Assembly (NCBI GenBank): GCA_018195615.1
Contig: JAGTPG010000002.1
Coordinates: forward strand, 6,007,501-6,071,500
DNA from: Streptomyces tuirus
GTDB lineage: Bacteria > Actinomycetota > Actinomycetes > Streptomycetales > Streptomycetaceae
Direction of reading: 5' to 3'
DNA length: 64,000 bases
Shown here: in pieces, positions 26,868-38,146 of the stretch
Numbering within the stretch: position 1 is the stretch's first letter
Layout of the letters: every line of letters starts with the position of its first letter
Notes under the pieces: model-generated
What the model was told of the DNA's origin: nothing
The model's database searches: none
The model's input: only the letters and a program-made list of their open reading frames with translations
Position numbers and translations under genes: made by a program

Positions 26868-28396
26868 ATGTCCCACACCAGCCACGAGTACGACTATGTC
26901 GTGATAGGCGGCGGAACCGCCGGTTCCGTCATCGCCTCCCGCCTGACCGAGAACCCCGACGTCACCGTCGCCGTCATCGAGGGCGGCCCCAGCGACGTCG
27001 GCCGTGACGACGTGCTGACCCTGCGGCGCTGGATGGGCCTGCTGGGCGGCGAGCTCGACTACGACTACCCCACCACCGAGCAGCCACGCGGAAACTCGCA
27101 CATCCGGCACAGTCGCGCCCGTGTCCTGGGCGGCTGTTCCTCGCACAACACCCTGATCGCCTTCAAGCCGCTGCCCGCCGACTGGGACGAGTGGGAGGCC
27201 GCCGGCGCCAAGGGCTGGGGCGCGGTGCAGATGGAGGCCTACTTCGCGCGCCTGCTCAACAACATCGTCCCCGTCGACGAGCAGGACCGGAACGCCATCG
27301 CCCGCGACTTCGTCGACGCGGCCCAGGCGGCGCTGGGCGTGCCGCGCGTCGAGGGCTTCAACAAGAAGCCGTTCACCGAGGGCGTCGGATTCTTCGACCT
27401 CGCCTACCACCCCGAGAACAACAAGCGGTCCTCGGCGTCGGTGGCGTACCTGCACCCGGTGATGGACGAGCGGCCCAACCTGACGATCCTGCTGGAGACC
27501 TGGGCGTACAAGCTCCAGCTCGACGGCGACCGCGCCGAGGGCGTACACGTGCGCACCAAGGACGGCGAGGAGCTCCTCGTCAAGGCCCGTAACGAGGTCC
27601 TGCTGTGCGCCGGCGCCGTCGACTCGCCCCGGCTGCTGATGCACTCCGGCATCGGCCCCAAGGCCGACCTGGAGAAGCTCGGCATCCCCGTCACCCACGA
27701 CCTGCCGGGCGTCGGCGAGAACCTGCTGGACCACCCCGAGTCGGTCATCGTGTGGGAGACCAACGGCCCCATCCCGGAGAACTCCGCGATGGACTCGGAC
27801 GCGGGCCTGTTCGTGCGCCGCGACCCCGAACTGCCGCACCCCGACCTGATGTTCCACTTCTACCAGATCCCCTTCACCGACAACCCGGAGCGACTGGGCT
27901 ACCAGCGGCCGGAGTTCGGCGTCTCCATGACCCCGAACATCCCCAAGCCGAAGAGCCGCGGCCGGCTCTACCTGACCAGCGCCGACCCCGAGGTCAAGCC
28001 GGCCCTGGACTTCCGCTACTTCACCGACGAGGACGACTACGACGGCCGCACCCTCGTCGACGGCATCAAGATCGCCCGCGAGATCGCCAAGACCGAGCCG
28101 CTGGCGGGCTGGCTCAAGCGCGAGGTGGCGCCCGGCCCGGACGTCACCGGTGACGAGGAGCTCAGCGAGTACGCCCGCAAGGTCGCGCACACCGTCTACC
28201 ACCCGGCCGGCACCTGCAAGATGGGCGACGCCGACGACCGGCTCGCCGTCGTCGACCCCGAGCTGCGCATCCGCGGCCTGGAGGGCATCCGCATCGCGGA
28301 CGCCTCCGTGTTCCCCACCATGACCACCGTGAACCCGATGATCGGGGTGCTCATGATCGGGGAGAAGGCCGCCGAGCTGATCGGTGGTGGTGACCG

Positions 28397-28400
<4 letters not shown>
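26868..28400 (+). CDS. GMC-family choline oxidase/dehydrogenase
   Basis: 510 residues, no frame break. FAD-binding start YDYVVIGGGTAGSVIASRL; GMC signatures ARVLGGCSSHNTLIAF and GAVDSPRLLMHSGIG; C-terminal active site YHPAGTCKMG and TVNPMIGVLMIGEKAAELI. The GGCSSHN motif, with His near residue 93, matches choline oxidases, in which that histidine carries covalent FAD, better than the membrane choline dehydrogenase BetA. It would convert choline to betaine aldehyde and on to betaine. ATG 26868 follows GGGAGCAAG. The next gene overlaps its stop (GTGA), confirming an operon with the betaine transporter. Confidence 0.88.
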
Positions 28401-29513
<1,113 letters not shown>

Positions 29514-29514
<1 letters not shown>

Positions 29515-31462
29515 TGGCGACCATCACCGCCAACCCGCCCCGCATCGGCCTGCCCGGGCTGCTGAAGAACCGCGCCGTCCAGAAGCTTCTGCTGCTGGCC
29601 CTCGCGGCAGCGATCCTCGTCCCCCTGGTCGACGCCCGCTGGGCGAGCGGCACCTGGCCGGGCGCGCTGACCGTCGACCTCTCCGAGCCGCTCGCCAAGG
29701 CCAGCGACTGGATCATCGACAACCGCGACAGCCACCCGCTGTTCCTGTACTTCTTCGGCCACGTCAGCAATGTCGTCGTCATCGCCGTACGGGCCGTCTA
29801 CCTCACCCTCCTCGCCATCGGCTGGGCGGGCGTCACGGCCCTGGGCGCCCTGGTCGCCTGGCGCGTGGCGGGCGTGAAGCTGGCGCTCGGCACCGCCGTC
29901 GCGTTCCTCGCCTGCGGCCTGCTCGGCATGTGGGTGCCGACCATGCAGACCCTCGCCCTGATGGTCGTCGCGGTCCTCGCGTCGGTCGTCGTCGGCATGC
30001 TGCTCGGACTGGCCGCCGGGCTGTCCGACCGGATGGACCGCGCCCTGCGCCCGGTCCTGGACACCATGCAGGTGCTGCCCGCCTTCGCCTACCTGCTGCC
30101 GGTCGTCCTCGTCTTCGGCATCGGCGTCCCGGCGGCCGTCCTGGCCACCGTCATCTACGCCGCCCCGCCCATGGCCCGCCTGACCTCGCTGGGCCTGCGC
30201 GGCGCCGACAAGGAGGTGCTGGAGGCAGTCGAGTCGCTCGGCGCCACCGGACGCCAGCGGCTGCTGACCGCGCGGATCCCGCTGGCCCGCAAGGAACTCC
30301 TGCTCGGCGTCAACCAGACGATCATGATGGCGCTGTCCATGGCCGTCATCGCCGCCGTCATCGGCGCGGGCGGCCTCGGTGACCGCGTCTACCAGGCCCT
30401 TGCCTCCGTCGACGTCGGTGCCGCGCTCGCCGCCGGTGTCCCGATCGTGCTGCTGGCCGTCGTCCTGGACCGCGTCACGGGCGCGGCCGGGAGCGGCTCG
30501 GCGCCGAACCCGAGCCCCGCGGCGGACGCGGCTGGCTGTACGCCCTCATCGGTGTCGTCGCCGTGGCGGTCGCCGGGCGGCTCGCCGGCCGCCTCGACTG
30601 GCCGGAGTCCTGGGTCGTGGGCATCGCCGAGCCGGTCAACCGGGCCGTCGACTGGATGACCGCGCACCTGTACTCGGGCGTCCCTGTCGTGGGCGGCACC
30701 GCCGACTGGGCGGGCCACTTCACCACCTGGGTCCTCGACCCGGTGCGCGACGGCCTGCAGGGGCTGCCCTGGTGGTCGGTGCTGCTGATCGTCGCCGCCC
30801 TGGCCTGGGTCATCGGCACCTGGCGCACCGCGCTCACCGCCGTCCTCGCCATGGCCGTGATCGGCGTCCTCGGTGTCTGGAAGCCCTCCCTCGACACCCT
30901 CTCCCAGGTCCTCGCGGCCGTCGTCGTCACTCTCGTCGTCGGCTTCGCCGTCGGCATCGCGGCGGCCCGCAGCGACCGCCTGGAGCGCGCGCTGCGGCCC
31001 GTCCTGGACGTCTTCCAGACGATGCCGCAGTTCGTGTACCTGATCCCGGTCGTCGCCCTGTTCGGCGTCGGCCGCGCCCCGGCCGTCGCGGCCGCGATCG
31101 TCTACGCCCTCCCGGCCGTCGTCCGCATCACCACCCAGGGCCTGCGCCAGGTCGACCCGGCCGCCATGGAGTCCTCCAGTTCGCTCGGCGCGACCAGCTG
31201 GCAGCAGCTGAAGCAGGTGCAGCTCCCGCTGGCCCGTCCGGCGCTGCTGCTCGCCGTCAACCAGGGCCTCGTCCTGGTCCTCGCCGTCGTCGTCATCGGC
31301 GGCCTGGTCGGGGGTGGCGCGCTCGGCTACGACGTCGTCTTCGGCCTCGCCCAGGGCGACCTGGCGACCGGTCTGGTGGCCGGCGCGGCGATCGTCTGCC
31401 TCGGCCTGATGCTCGACCGGGTGACGCAGCCCACCGAACGGCGCGCGAAGAAGGGAGCGTGA
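29514..31462 (+). CDS. Fused double permease of the betaine/choline ABC transporter
   Basis: About 649 residues: two ProW/OpuAB-type permease halves in one chain. Each half has an MetI-like core with the ABC-binding EAA-type loop: AVESLGATGRQRLLTARIPLA in the first, SSLGATSWQQLKQVQLPLA in the second, and each has a conserved proline-rich MQVLPAFAYLLPVV or FQTMPQFVYLIPVV segment. One G is missing at about 30488-30492 in the linker, otherwise the frame is continuous. ATG 29514 has AAGGAGG six bases upstream. A single-chain pair replaces the homodimer of ordinary systems; the ATPase and binding protein flank it. Confidence 0.88.
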
Positions 31463-31463
31463 C

Positions 31464-32420
31464 ATGCGAGTCCGCAAGACGGCCGTGATCGCCGCGGCGA
31501 GCTCTCTGGCGCTGCTCACCGGCTGCGGCGCCGCCGACATGACCAAGCAGGCCTCGCCCTTCGCCAACGCGCAGGGCGCCAGGACCGTGACGCTGTCCGT
31601 GCAGTCCTGGGTGGGCGCCCAGGCCAACGTGGCCGTCGCCGAGTACATCCTGGAGCACGAGCTGGGCTACCGAGTCGACACCGTCCAGGTCGACGAGGTG
31701 CCCGCCTGGGACGCCCTCAGCCAGGGCCGCGTCGACGCGCTCCTGGAGGACTGGGGCCACCCCGAGCAGGAGAAGCGGTACGTCGACGACAAGAAGACGA
31801 TCGCCCGCGGCGGCGAACTCGGCGTCACCGGCCACATCGGCTGGTTCGTCCCCACGTACCTCGCCAAGAAGCACCCGGACATCACCGACTGGAAGAACCT
31901 CAACAAGTACGCCGACCTCTTCCGCACCCCGGAGAGCGGCAGCAAGGGCCAGCTGATGGACGGTTCGCCGTCCTACGTCACCAACGACAAGGCGCTGGTG
32001 AAGAACCTGAAGCTGGACTACCAGGTGGTGTTCGCCGGCTCAGAGGCGGCGCAGATCACCCAGATGAAGCAGTTCGCCAAGGAGAAGAAGCCCTTCCTCA
32101 CCTACTGGTACTCGCCGCAGTGGCTCTTCGAGAAGGTCCCGATGACCGAGGTGAAGCTGCCGCCGTACAAGGAGGGCTGCGACGCCGACCCGGAGAAGGT
32201 CGCCTGCGCCTACCCGCACACGCCGCTGGAGAAGTACCTCAACGCGGACTTCGCCAAGAAGGGCGGCAAGGCGGCGGCCTTCCTGAAGAAGTTCAAGTGG
32301 ACGACCGAGGACCAGAACGAGGTCTCCCTGATGATCGCCGACAAGAAGATGTCGCCGGAGGACGCGGCGAAGAAGTGGGTGGACAGCCACAAGTCCACGT
32401 GGAAGAAGTGGCTGTCCTGA
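31464..32420 (+). CDS. Glycine betaine/choline-binding lipoprotein (OpuAC type)
   Basis: 318 residues. A lipoprotein signal with lipobox LLTGC (Cys near residue 22) anchors it outside the membrane. The body is the OpuAC fold (VSVQSW-like start TLSVQSWVGAQANVAVAEYIL, EVPAWDALSQGRVDALLEDWG, HIGWFVPTYL, YWYSPQWLFEKV). The Trp and Tyr residues in these motifs are of the kind forming the aromatic cage for quaternary amines. It begins one base after the permease stop, completing the import operon. Specificity between choline and betaine cannot be told from sequence. Confidence 0.92.
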   Translation: MRVRKTAVIAAASSLALLTGCGAADMTKQASPFANAQGARTVTLSVQSWVGAQANVAVAEYILEHELGYRVDTVQVDEVPAWDALSQGRVDALLEDWGHPEQEKRYVDDKKTIARGGELGVTGHIGWFVPTYLAKKHPDITDWKNLNKYADLFRTPESGSKGQLMDGSPSYVTNDKALVKNLKLDYQVVFAGSEAAQITQMKQFAKEKKPFLTYWYSPQWLFEKVPMTEVKLPPYKEGCDADPEKVACAYPHTPLEKYLNADFAKKGGKAAAFLKKFKWTTEDQNEVSLMIADKKMSPEDAAKKWVDSHKSTWKKWLS

Positions 32421-32426
32421 GCGTCC

Positions 32427-33146
32427 CTACCGTCGCAGGCCGGCGACGATCTCCCGGAGGGCCCGCGTGGCCCGCCGCTGGAGCCCCGGCCCGAAGGTGA
32501 TCCGGGTGGCCCCTCGCGCGCCGAGTTCGGCGGGTGAGGGGCCCTCGTCCGTCAGGGCCCCGACGTTGATCGGCCCCTGGATGCCGGCCCGCAGCAGCGG
32601 GAGCGCTTCCGGCGGGGCGCCGATCGGGTACACGCAGTCGGCCCCGGCCGCCACGTACAACGTGGCCCGCTCGACGGCCGGATCGGTTTCCGTCATCCCG
32701 CAGGTGAAGGTGTCCACGCGCGCGTTGACGAAGAGCCGGTCACCGGCCGCCGCCCGCACCTCGGCGAGCCAGTCGGCGTGCGCCCGTGGATCCTTGAGCA
32801 CCCCGTCCTCGGAGTCCTCCAGGTTGCAGCCCACCGCCCCTGTCTCCAGCAGCCGCTCCACCAGCTCCTTCGGCGCGAGCCCGTAGCCGCCCTCGACGTC
32901 CGCCGACACCGGCACGTCGACGGCCCGGACGATCCGGGCGACCGCCGCGAACATCTCGTCGGCCGGGACCTGCCCGTCCTCGTGGCCGAGGGAGGCGGCG
33001 ACCCCGGCGCTGGGCGTCGCGAGCGCCGGGAACCCGGCCTCGGCGAACACCCGGGCACTGGCCGCGTCCCACGGGCCGGGCAGGACAAGAGGATCGCCGG
33101 GCACCCGGTGATGGTGCAGGGCGCGGAACATGTCGGCCTTGCTCAT
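32427..33146 (-). CDS. Isocitrate lyase / PEP mutase superfamily protein
   Basis: 239 residues of the ICL/PEPM TIM-barrel superfamily: PLVLPGPWDAASARVFAEAGF at the start, VSADVEGGYG (metal-binding acid), GAVGCNLEDSEDG, FVNARVDTF and GADCVYPIG. It lacks the KKCGH motif of true isocitrate lyases, so a carboxyvinyl-phosphonate mutase or oxaloacetase-type activity is possible; the substrate is unknown. ATG 33146 overlaps the stop of the AhpD-like gene upstream (33143), so it is the last gene of a three-gene minus-strand unit. It is convergent with the betaine-binding protein, six bases apart. Confidence 0.85.
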   Translation of the reverse strand: MSKADMFRALHHHRVPGDPLVLPGPWDAASARVFAEAGFPALATPSAGVAASLGHEDGQVPADEMFAAVARIVRAVDVPVSADVEGGYGLAPKELVERLLETGAVGCNLEDSEDGVLKDPRAHADWLAEVRAAAGDRLFVNARVDTFTCGMTETDPAVERATLYVAAGADCVYPIGAPPEALPLLRAGIQGPINVGALTDEGPSPAELGARGATRITFGPGLQRRATRALREIVAGLRR

Positions 33147-33589
33147 GGTGTGTATCCCCCTGGCGGAATTCGGCGGCTGACCATCACCCGGTTCCAGTTG
33201 TTGATGGCGACGACCAGACCGATCAGATGGGCCAGGCCGGTCTCGTCGAAGTGCCTGGCCGCGTTCTCGTACACCTCGTCCGGCACGAAACCGTCCGTCA
33301 GCACGGTCACCGCCTCGGCGAGCGCCAGTGCGGCCCGCTCCCGCTCGTCGAAGACGCCCTCGGCCTCCTCCCACGCGGCCAGCAGATCGAGCCGGCGCTC
33401 ACTCACCCCATGCTCACGCGCGATCTTGAGATGCATGTCGAGGCAGAACGCGCAGTGGTTGAGCTGCGAGGCACGGATCACCACGAGCTCGGCCAGGGCC
33501 GGGTCGCCCAGGCCCTTCTTCGCGACCGCGCTGAGCGTGGACATGGCCTGACCGACCGCCGGATCCAGCAGCCGCGTCCGTCGCGTCAC
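33143..33589 (-). CDS. AhpD-like carboxymuconolactone decarboxylase-family protein (A)
   Basis: 148 residues. The CMD/AhpD core carries the redox CxxC motif and histidine (ASQLNHCAFCLDMHLKIARE), the LAAWEEAEGVFDERERAALAL helix and VPDEVYENAARHF. Such proteins act as alkylhydroperoxidases or thiol reductases. GTG 33589 overlaps the stop of the second AhpD-like gene (GTGA), and its stop overlaps the PEPM-family start (ATGA-like), giving a tight three-gene unit. Very similar to its neighbour at 33586-34121, a likely tandem duplication. Confidence 0.85.
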   Translation of the reverse strand: MTRRTRLLDPAVGQAMSTLSAVAKKGLGDPALAELVVIRASQLNHCAFCLDMHLKIAREHGVSERRLDLLAAWEEAEGVFDERERAALALAEAVTVLTDGFVPDEVYENAARHFDETGLAHLIGLVVAINNWNRVMVSRRIPPGGYTP

Positions 33590-34121
33590 TTGTACTGGCC
33601 CGGCTGGTAGTGCCCGGGCGTCATGCGGCAGGTCACGCCGAGCCGGTTCCACGCGTTGATCGCCGTGATCGCGGCGATGACCTGGGCCAGCTCCGCCTCC
33701 TCGAAATGCTTCGCCGCGTTGTCGTAGACCTCGTCGGGCACGAACCCTCCCCAGAGCCGAAAGCCTGGGAGGTGCCCCCAGTCAGGACCGTCACGGCCTC
33801 CGTCAGCTCCAGCGCGGCGAGCTCCTTGGCGGTGTAGAAGTGCCGTGACTCGTCCCAGGCGCTGAGCTGCAGGATCCGTTCGACGCTCTCGCCGGACGCG
33901 AGGGCGTCCTTGGTGTGCATGTCGATGCAGAAGGCGCAGTGGTTGATCTGGGAGGCGCGGATCTTCACCAACTCGTACAGCTTGTGGTCGAGGCCCTTAC
34001 GGGCGGCGGTCTCCAGCCGGAGCATCGCCTTGTAGAACTCGGGTGCGTGCTTGGACCAGTCCAGGCGGGCGGGCCGCTCGGGGGCGTATTCCACGGCCGT
34101 CTCATCGGTGTGCGTCGTCAT
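33586..34121 (-). CDS. AhpD-like carboxymuconolactone decarboxylase-family protein (B), with inserted palindromic element
   Basis: About 178 residues. The CxxC site is ASQINHCAFCIDMHTKDALA. The family pattern EAVTVLT..GFVPDEVYDNAAKHF is interrupted by extra codons (GGTSQAFGSG) encoded by a short palindromic sequence at 33748-33780; one G is also missing there, so the frame changes at this point and continues to the stop at 33586 (MTPGHYQPGQYK). The insertion lengthens a loop between helices. ATG 34121 is the start. It diverges from the MocR-type regulator 47 bases away, which probably controls it. Confidence 0.75.
33748..33780. repeat. Short palindromic repeat inserted in an AhpD-like gene
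   Basis: On the minus strand it reads TGGGGGCACCTCCCAGGC then TTTCGGCTCTGGGGA. I recognise the GGGGGCACCTCCCAG...CTGGGGGAG form as a repeat frequent between Streptomyces genes (recollection). Here it lies inside a coding sequence. The stem is CCTCCCCAG with CTGGGAGG. Confidence 0.6.
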
Positions 34122-34168
34122 GGCCTCGACCCTAGGAAGGAAGCAGCCCAGGAGTATGGTCCATTTCC

Positions 34169-35577
34169 ATGGCGGAACCTTGGGCCACTTACGGGGTCGA
34201 CCTGCACCTGGAGCCGGCCGGGCCGGGCCTGCGCAAGGGGCTGACCGACGCCCTGCGCGAGGCGGTGCGCTCCGGCCGGCTGGCCCCCGGCACCCGGCTG
34301 CCCTCCTCCCGCGCGCTCGCCGCCGACCTGGGCATCGCCCGCAACACCGTCGCCGACGCCTACGCCGACCTGGTCGCCGAGGGCTGGCTCACCGCCCGGC
34401 AGGGCTCGGGGACCCGGGTCGCCAAGGGGTGTCTCCCTCGCGGTCGAGGCGGCGGGGGCGGACGGCCGGCGCCGCTCCCCACCCCCGCGCACCCGTCCGC
34501 CCCGCCTACGACCTGCGTCCCGGCAGCCCCGACCTCGCGTCCTTCCCGCGTGCGGAGTGGCTCAAGGCCGCCCGCCGCGCCCTCACCGCCGCCCCGTCCC
34601 ACGCGCTGGACTACGGCGACCCCCGCGGCCGGCCCGAGCTGCGGGCCGCGCTCGCCGGCTACCTCTCCAGGGCCCGGGGCGTACGCACCGACCCCGAACG
34701 GATCGTGGTGTGCGGCGGGATCGCACATGGTCTGAAACTGCTCGGCTCGGTCCTGCGGGCGCGCGGGGCACGGACGGTCGCGGTCGAGTCGTACGGCCTC
34801 GACGTGCACTGGAGGATCCTGGCCTCCTCCGGCCTGCACACCACGCCCCTGCCCTTCGACCGACTGGGCACCGACCCCGGCGAGCCGGCCGACGCCGACG
34901 CGATCCTGCTCACCCCCGCCCACCAGTTCCCGATGGGCGTGCCCCTGCACCGTGACCGCCGTGCGTCCGTCGTGGACTGGGCGCGCCGCACCGACGGGCT
35001 GGTGCTGGAGGACGACTACGACGGCGAGTTCCGCTACGACCGGCAGCCCGTGGGGGCGCTCCAGGGCCTGGCTCCCGACCGGGTGGTCTACCTGGGCACC
35101 GCGAGCAAGGCCCTCGCGCCCGGGCTGCGGCTGGCCTGGATGGTGCTGCCGACGGGCCTCGCCCAGGAGGTCGCCGCGGCGAAGGGCGGCGTCGACACCT
35201 GCGGGGTGCTGGACCAGCTGACCCTGGCCGAGTTCCTCACCTCGGGGGCCTACGACCGCCATGTCCGCACGACCCGACTGCGCTACCGGCGCCGCCGGGA
35301 CGCCCTGGTCGCCGCCGTCGCGGCCCGGGCGCCCGAGGCCCGGGTCACCGGCATCGCGGCCGGTCTGCACGTGCTGCTGCGGCTGCCGCCCGGCACGGAG
35401 CAGTCGGTGGTCCAGGCGGCACACTGGCGGGGTCTGGCGCTCCACGGACTCGCCCGCTACCGCAATCCCGCCGGGCAGGCCGAGCCGCTCGACGCCCTGG
35501 TCGTCGGCTACGGGACACCGCCGGACCACGCCTGGTCGGGAGCGCTGGACGCGCTGTGCACCGTACTGCCCGGATAA
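34169..35577 (+). CDS. MocR/PdxR-type regulator (GntR helix-turn-helix fused to aminotransferase)
   Basis: About 469 residues. The N-terminal GntR wHTH reads ALREAVRSGRLAPGTRLPSS and RALAADLGIARNTVADAYADL. After a linker comes a class-I aminotransferase-like domain: DLRPGSPDLASFPRAEW, ALDYGDPRGRPELRAALAGY, LEDDYDGEFRYDRQPVGALQ, and the PLP-lysine region YLGTASKALAPGLRLAW (Lys after Ser). One base is missing in the linker between about 34430 and 34500. MocR proteins sense PLP or PLP-amino-acid adducts. It diverges from the AhpD/PEPM unit and precedes another AhpD-like gene, so these are likely targets. Confidence 0.88.
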
Positions 35578-35625
35578 TCGTGCGAATTCCCTCTCGGGAT
35601 TCCGTTCGCAGGATATGGTCACCCC

Positions 35626-36093
35626 ATGAGCGAAAGCCCTTCCATATCCCGAGTGGCCCTGAAGAAAATCACCCCCGACGTCTCCGCCGCAATGGGGTCC
35701 CTGCATGCCGCCGCCGTTTCCGCGGCCCAGGACGCCAAACTCGAACCGGAGCTGCTGGAACTGGTCAGGATCCGCGCCTCGCAGATCAACGGCTGCGCGT
35801 TCTGCCTCGACCTGCACACCCGGGACGCCCGCGCCCAGGGCGAGACCGAACAGCGCGTCTACACCCTGAACGCCTGGCGGGAGACGCCCTTCTTCACCGC
35901 TCGCGAGCGCGCGGCGCTGGCGTTGACCGAGGCGGTGACCCTCGTCCACGACGGTCACGTGCCCGACGCGGTGTACGCCGAGGCGGCCGAGGTCTTCGAC
36001 GAGAACCAGATCGCCGCGTTGATCTGGTCGGCCACCGTCATCAACGCGTACAACCGCATCGCGATAGCGACGCGCATGGTGCCGAAAAACTGA
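35626..36093 (+). CDS. AhpD-like carboxymuconolactone decarboxylase-family protein (C)
   Basis: 155 residues, intact. CxxC site in ASQINGCAFCLDLHTRDARA, followed by LNAWRETPFFTARERAALAL and AVYAEAAEVFDENQIAALIW. More distant from copies A and B than they are from each other. It lies 48 bases after the MocR-type gene on the same strand and ends at a terminator hairpin, so it may be co-transcribed with the regulator or have its own promoter. Confidence 0.88.
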   Translation: MSESPSISRVALKKITPDVSAAMGSLHAAAVSAAQDAKLEPELLELVRIRASQINGCAFCLDLHTRDARAQGETEQRVYTLNAWRETPFFTARERAALALTEAVTLVHDGHVPDAVYAEAAEVFDENQIAALIWSATVINAYNRIAIATRMVPKN

Positions 36094-36110
36094 GAGAAAA
36101 ACGGAAAGCG

Positions 36111-36138
36111 CGCCGGGTCGATTTCCTTCGACCCGGCG
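36111..36138 (+). terminator. Terminator after the third AhpD-like gene
   Basis: A perfect 11-bp stem, CGCCGGGTCGA (36111-36121) with TCGACCCGGCG (36128-36138) and loop TTTCCT. It lies 18 bases before the 3' end of the convergent pabC-like gene and could act for both. Confidence 0.8.
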
Positions 36139-36156
36139 TCGTCAATGGTCCTGAAT

Positions 36157-36956
36157 TCAGCTGTCGGGCAGCGGCTCCATGATGCCGTCCAGCCAATTGC
36201 GCCATTCCCCGGCCCGTTCCGCCGGGGGCACCCGCATCGGCTGTCCGACCCAGCCCGTCACGGGCCGGATCCCGTGCAGCGCGTTGGTGAGCCACACCTC
36301 ACGGCCGTCCAGCTCGGCCACGGTCCGCTCCCGGTGCGCGATCCGGATCCCGGAGCGCAGCGCCCGCTCCTGGACCAGCCCGGCCGTCACGCCCGGCAGG
36401 ACGGGCAGCCGGGGCGGCGGCAGGCACAGGGTGTCGTCCTCCCACCACAGCATGCTGGCGGTGGCCGACTCCAGCACCGTGCCCGAGGGCGCGATCAGCA
36501 CCGCCTCCTCGGCTCCCTCGCCGGCGGCCCGGCGGCGCACCCGGGCCAAGGTGTCCAGGTCGGGCCCTTGCGGCGGGGGACGGTCCGCGGGTCGGGCCGG
36601 CCGGCCGCCCAGAGACGTATCCCGGTGCCGAGCGGCGGGGCGGGCCGCAGCAGCAGCCGCAACTCCAGGGAGCCCGCCGCCAGTTCCACCCGCGGGAACC
36701 ACACACCCGTGCGCGGCAGTACGGCCGTCACGTCCCGCCAGAACTCCACGAGCCGGCCCGGGTCAGGCCCGCCGCACTCACCGCAGGACCGCGCGAACCG
36801 CTCCCGGTGCCGGGCGTAGGCCCGTACCCGGCCCTCGCGCAGCAGCCACGAGTCCGCGACCAGCAGCCGCCCCCCGGCCGTCCGGTCCGGGGCCGGGACC
36901 AGGCCATCGCCGGGCGTCCAGGTCCACAGGCCTTCCGCCACCGCCGGTCTTGTCAC
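36157..36956 (-). CDS. pabC: Aminotransferase class IV, PabC-like aminodeoxychorismate lyase
   Basis: About 266 residues. The class-IV PLP fold is shown by VADSWLLREGRVRAYARHRERF (substrate arginines), RKGPDLDTLARVRRRA with the likely PLP lysine, EEAVLIAPSGTVLESATASM and LPVLPGVTAGLVQERAL. It would eliminate pyruvate from 4-amino-4-deoxychorismate to give p-aminobenzoate. One C is missing near 36566-36570, just after the lysine. GTG 36956 has GGAGGG upstream. It is the last gene of the six-gene minus-strand operon, downstream of the FAD monooxygenase; the fused PabAB in the same operon supports the assignment over a branched-chain or D-amino-acid transaminase. Confidence 0.8.
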
Positions 36957-36967
36957 CGACACCCTCC

Positions 36968-38146
36968 TCAGTACTTGCGTCCCGCGACCGCCGGCGCCCC
37001 GTGCCGGGGCCCGTACGGCGCGTGTTCCAGCCATGATCCGCACCACGGCAGCACCGGTGCCAGGGCCGCCGCCGCCCGCTGCCTGACCCGGACGGTCCGG
37101 CGGTGCGGCCGCAGATGGTCCAGGGCGGCTCCGGCGGCGGCGCTGTTGAACAGGGCCGCCGCGCGCCGCACCGCGGCGAACTCCGCGACCGCCTCGCCGG
37201 TCCCCGCGGCGATCGCCTCGGCGGCGGCCGCCGCGTCCGCGATCCCGCTGTTCATCCCGCGTGCCCCGAACGGCGGGAAGAGATGCGCCGCCTCGCCGGC
37301 CAGCAGCACCCGCCGGTGCGCGTCGGTGAACGAGGCCGCCACCTTGCGCAGGAAGCGGTACGTCGACACCCACAGGATCCGCTCGCCGTAACCGTCCCCG
37401 ACGATCGCGGGCAGCCAGCGGCGCACGGCCTCCTCGGTGCCGTACGCCTCCTGCCGGTCGTCGTCCCGGCACTGGAGGTCGACCTGGAAGCCCCCGGTGA
37501 ACGGCACCCGCATCACACTGCGCCCGCCGACCCCGGGATGCTCGTAGTGGAAGACCCGCTCCAACGGCAGCTCGGCGCCCGGCAGGTCGGCGACGTCCAC
37601 GACGACGTGGAAGCCCTCGCCGTGCGTGCCCTCCAGTGCGATGCCGAGCCCCCGCCGGACCGCGGAGCGCGCCCCGTCGGCGGCGACCGCGAACGCGCCG
37701 GTCCACACCCGCCCGTCCTCGCCCGTCAGGTGGACTTCCGACTCCGTGGACCGTACGCCCGTCACCCGGGCGCCCCACACGAACTCCACCCCGGCCCGCT
37801 CACAGGCCGCGCGCAGGAACCGTTCGGTGTCCGTCTGCCGCAGGCTGGTGAAGGGCGGCGGGCCGGACGGCGGCGGGAACGTGCGGGCGTACACCTCGCG
37901 CCCCCGGTAGAGGGTGCGCCTGGTGTGCCAGGTCCGCCCGTACGAGGTGATCTCGGCGGCGAGGCCGGGCAGCATGGCGTCGAGCAGACCGAGGGTCTCC
38001 CGGTGCACGAACAGGGCCCGGCTGCCGGGCCGTTCACGGTCCTCCGGGTCGGCCTCCAGCAGCACCACCGGCAGACCGTGCGCCCGCAGCGCGAGGGCCG
38101 CCGACAGGCCGACGGGACCGGCGCCCACGACCATGACCGGGCTCAT
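36968..38146 (-). CDS. FAD-dependent aromatic monooxygenase (PHBH fold)
   Basis: 392 residues, intact. GxGxxG at the N-terminus (VMVVGAGPVGLSAALALRAHG), the DG motif AVAADGARSAVRRGLGI near residue 160, and the second FAD motif VLLAGEAAHLFPPFGARGMN, with Glu where Asp is usual. This is the class A flavin monooxygenase family that hydroxylates aromatic rings using NAD(P)H and oxygen. Given the PABA genes around it, an aminobenzoate or its CoA/acyl derivative is the likely substrate (inference). ATG 38146 overlaps the stop of the AMP-dependent ligase (ATGA), so it is tightly coupled to it. Confidence 0.85.
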   Translation of the reverse strand: MSPVMVVGAGPVGLSAALALRAHGLPVVLLEADPEDRERPGSRALFVHRETLGLLDAMLPGLAAEITSYGRTWHTRRTLYRGREVYARTFPPPSGPPPFTSLRQTDTERFLRAACERAGVEFVWGARVTGVRSTESEVHLTGEDGRVWTGAFAVAADGARSAVRRGLGIALEGTHGEGFHVVVDVADLPGAELPLERVFHYEHPGVGGRSVMRVPFTGGFQVDLQCRDDDRQEAYGTEEAVRRWLPAIVGDGYGERILWVSTYRFLRKVAASFTDAHRRVLLAGEAAHLFPPFGARGMNSGIADAAAAAEAIAAGTGEAVAEFAAVRRAAALFNSAAAGAALDHLRPHRRTVRVRQRAAAALAPVLPWCGSWLEHAPYGPRHGAPAVAGRKY

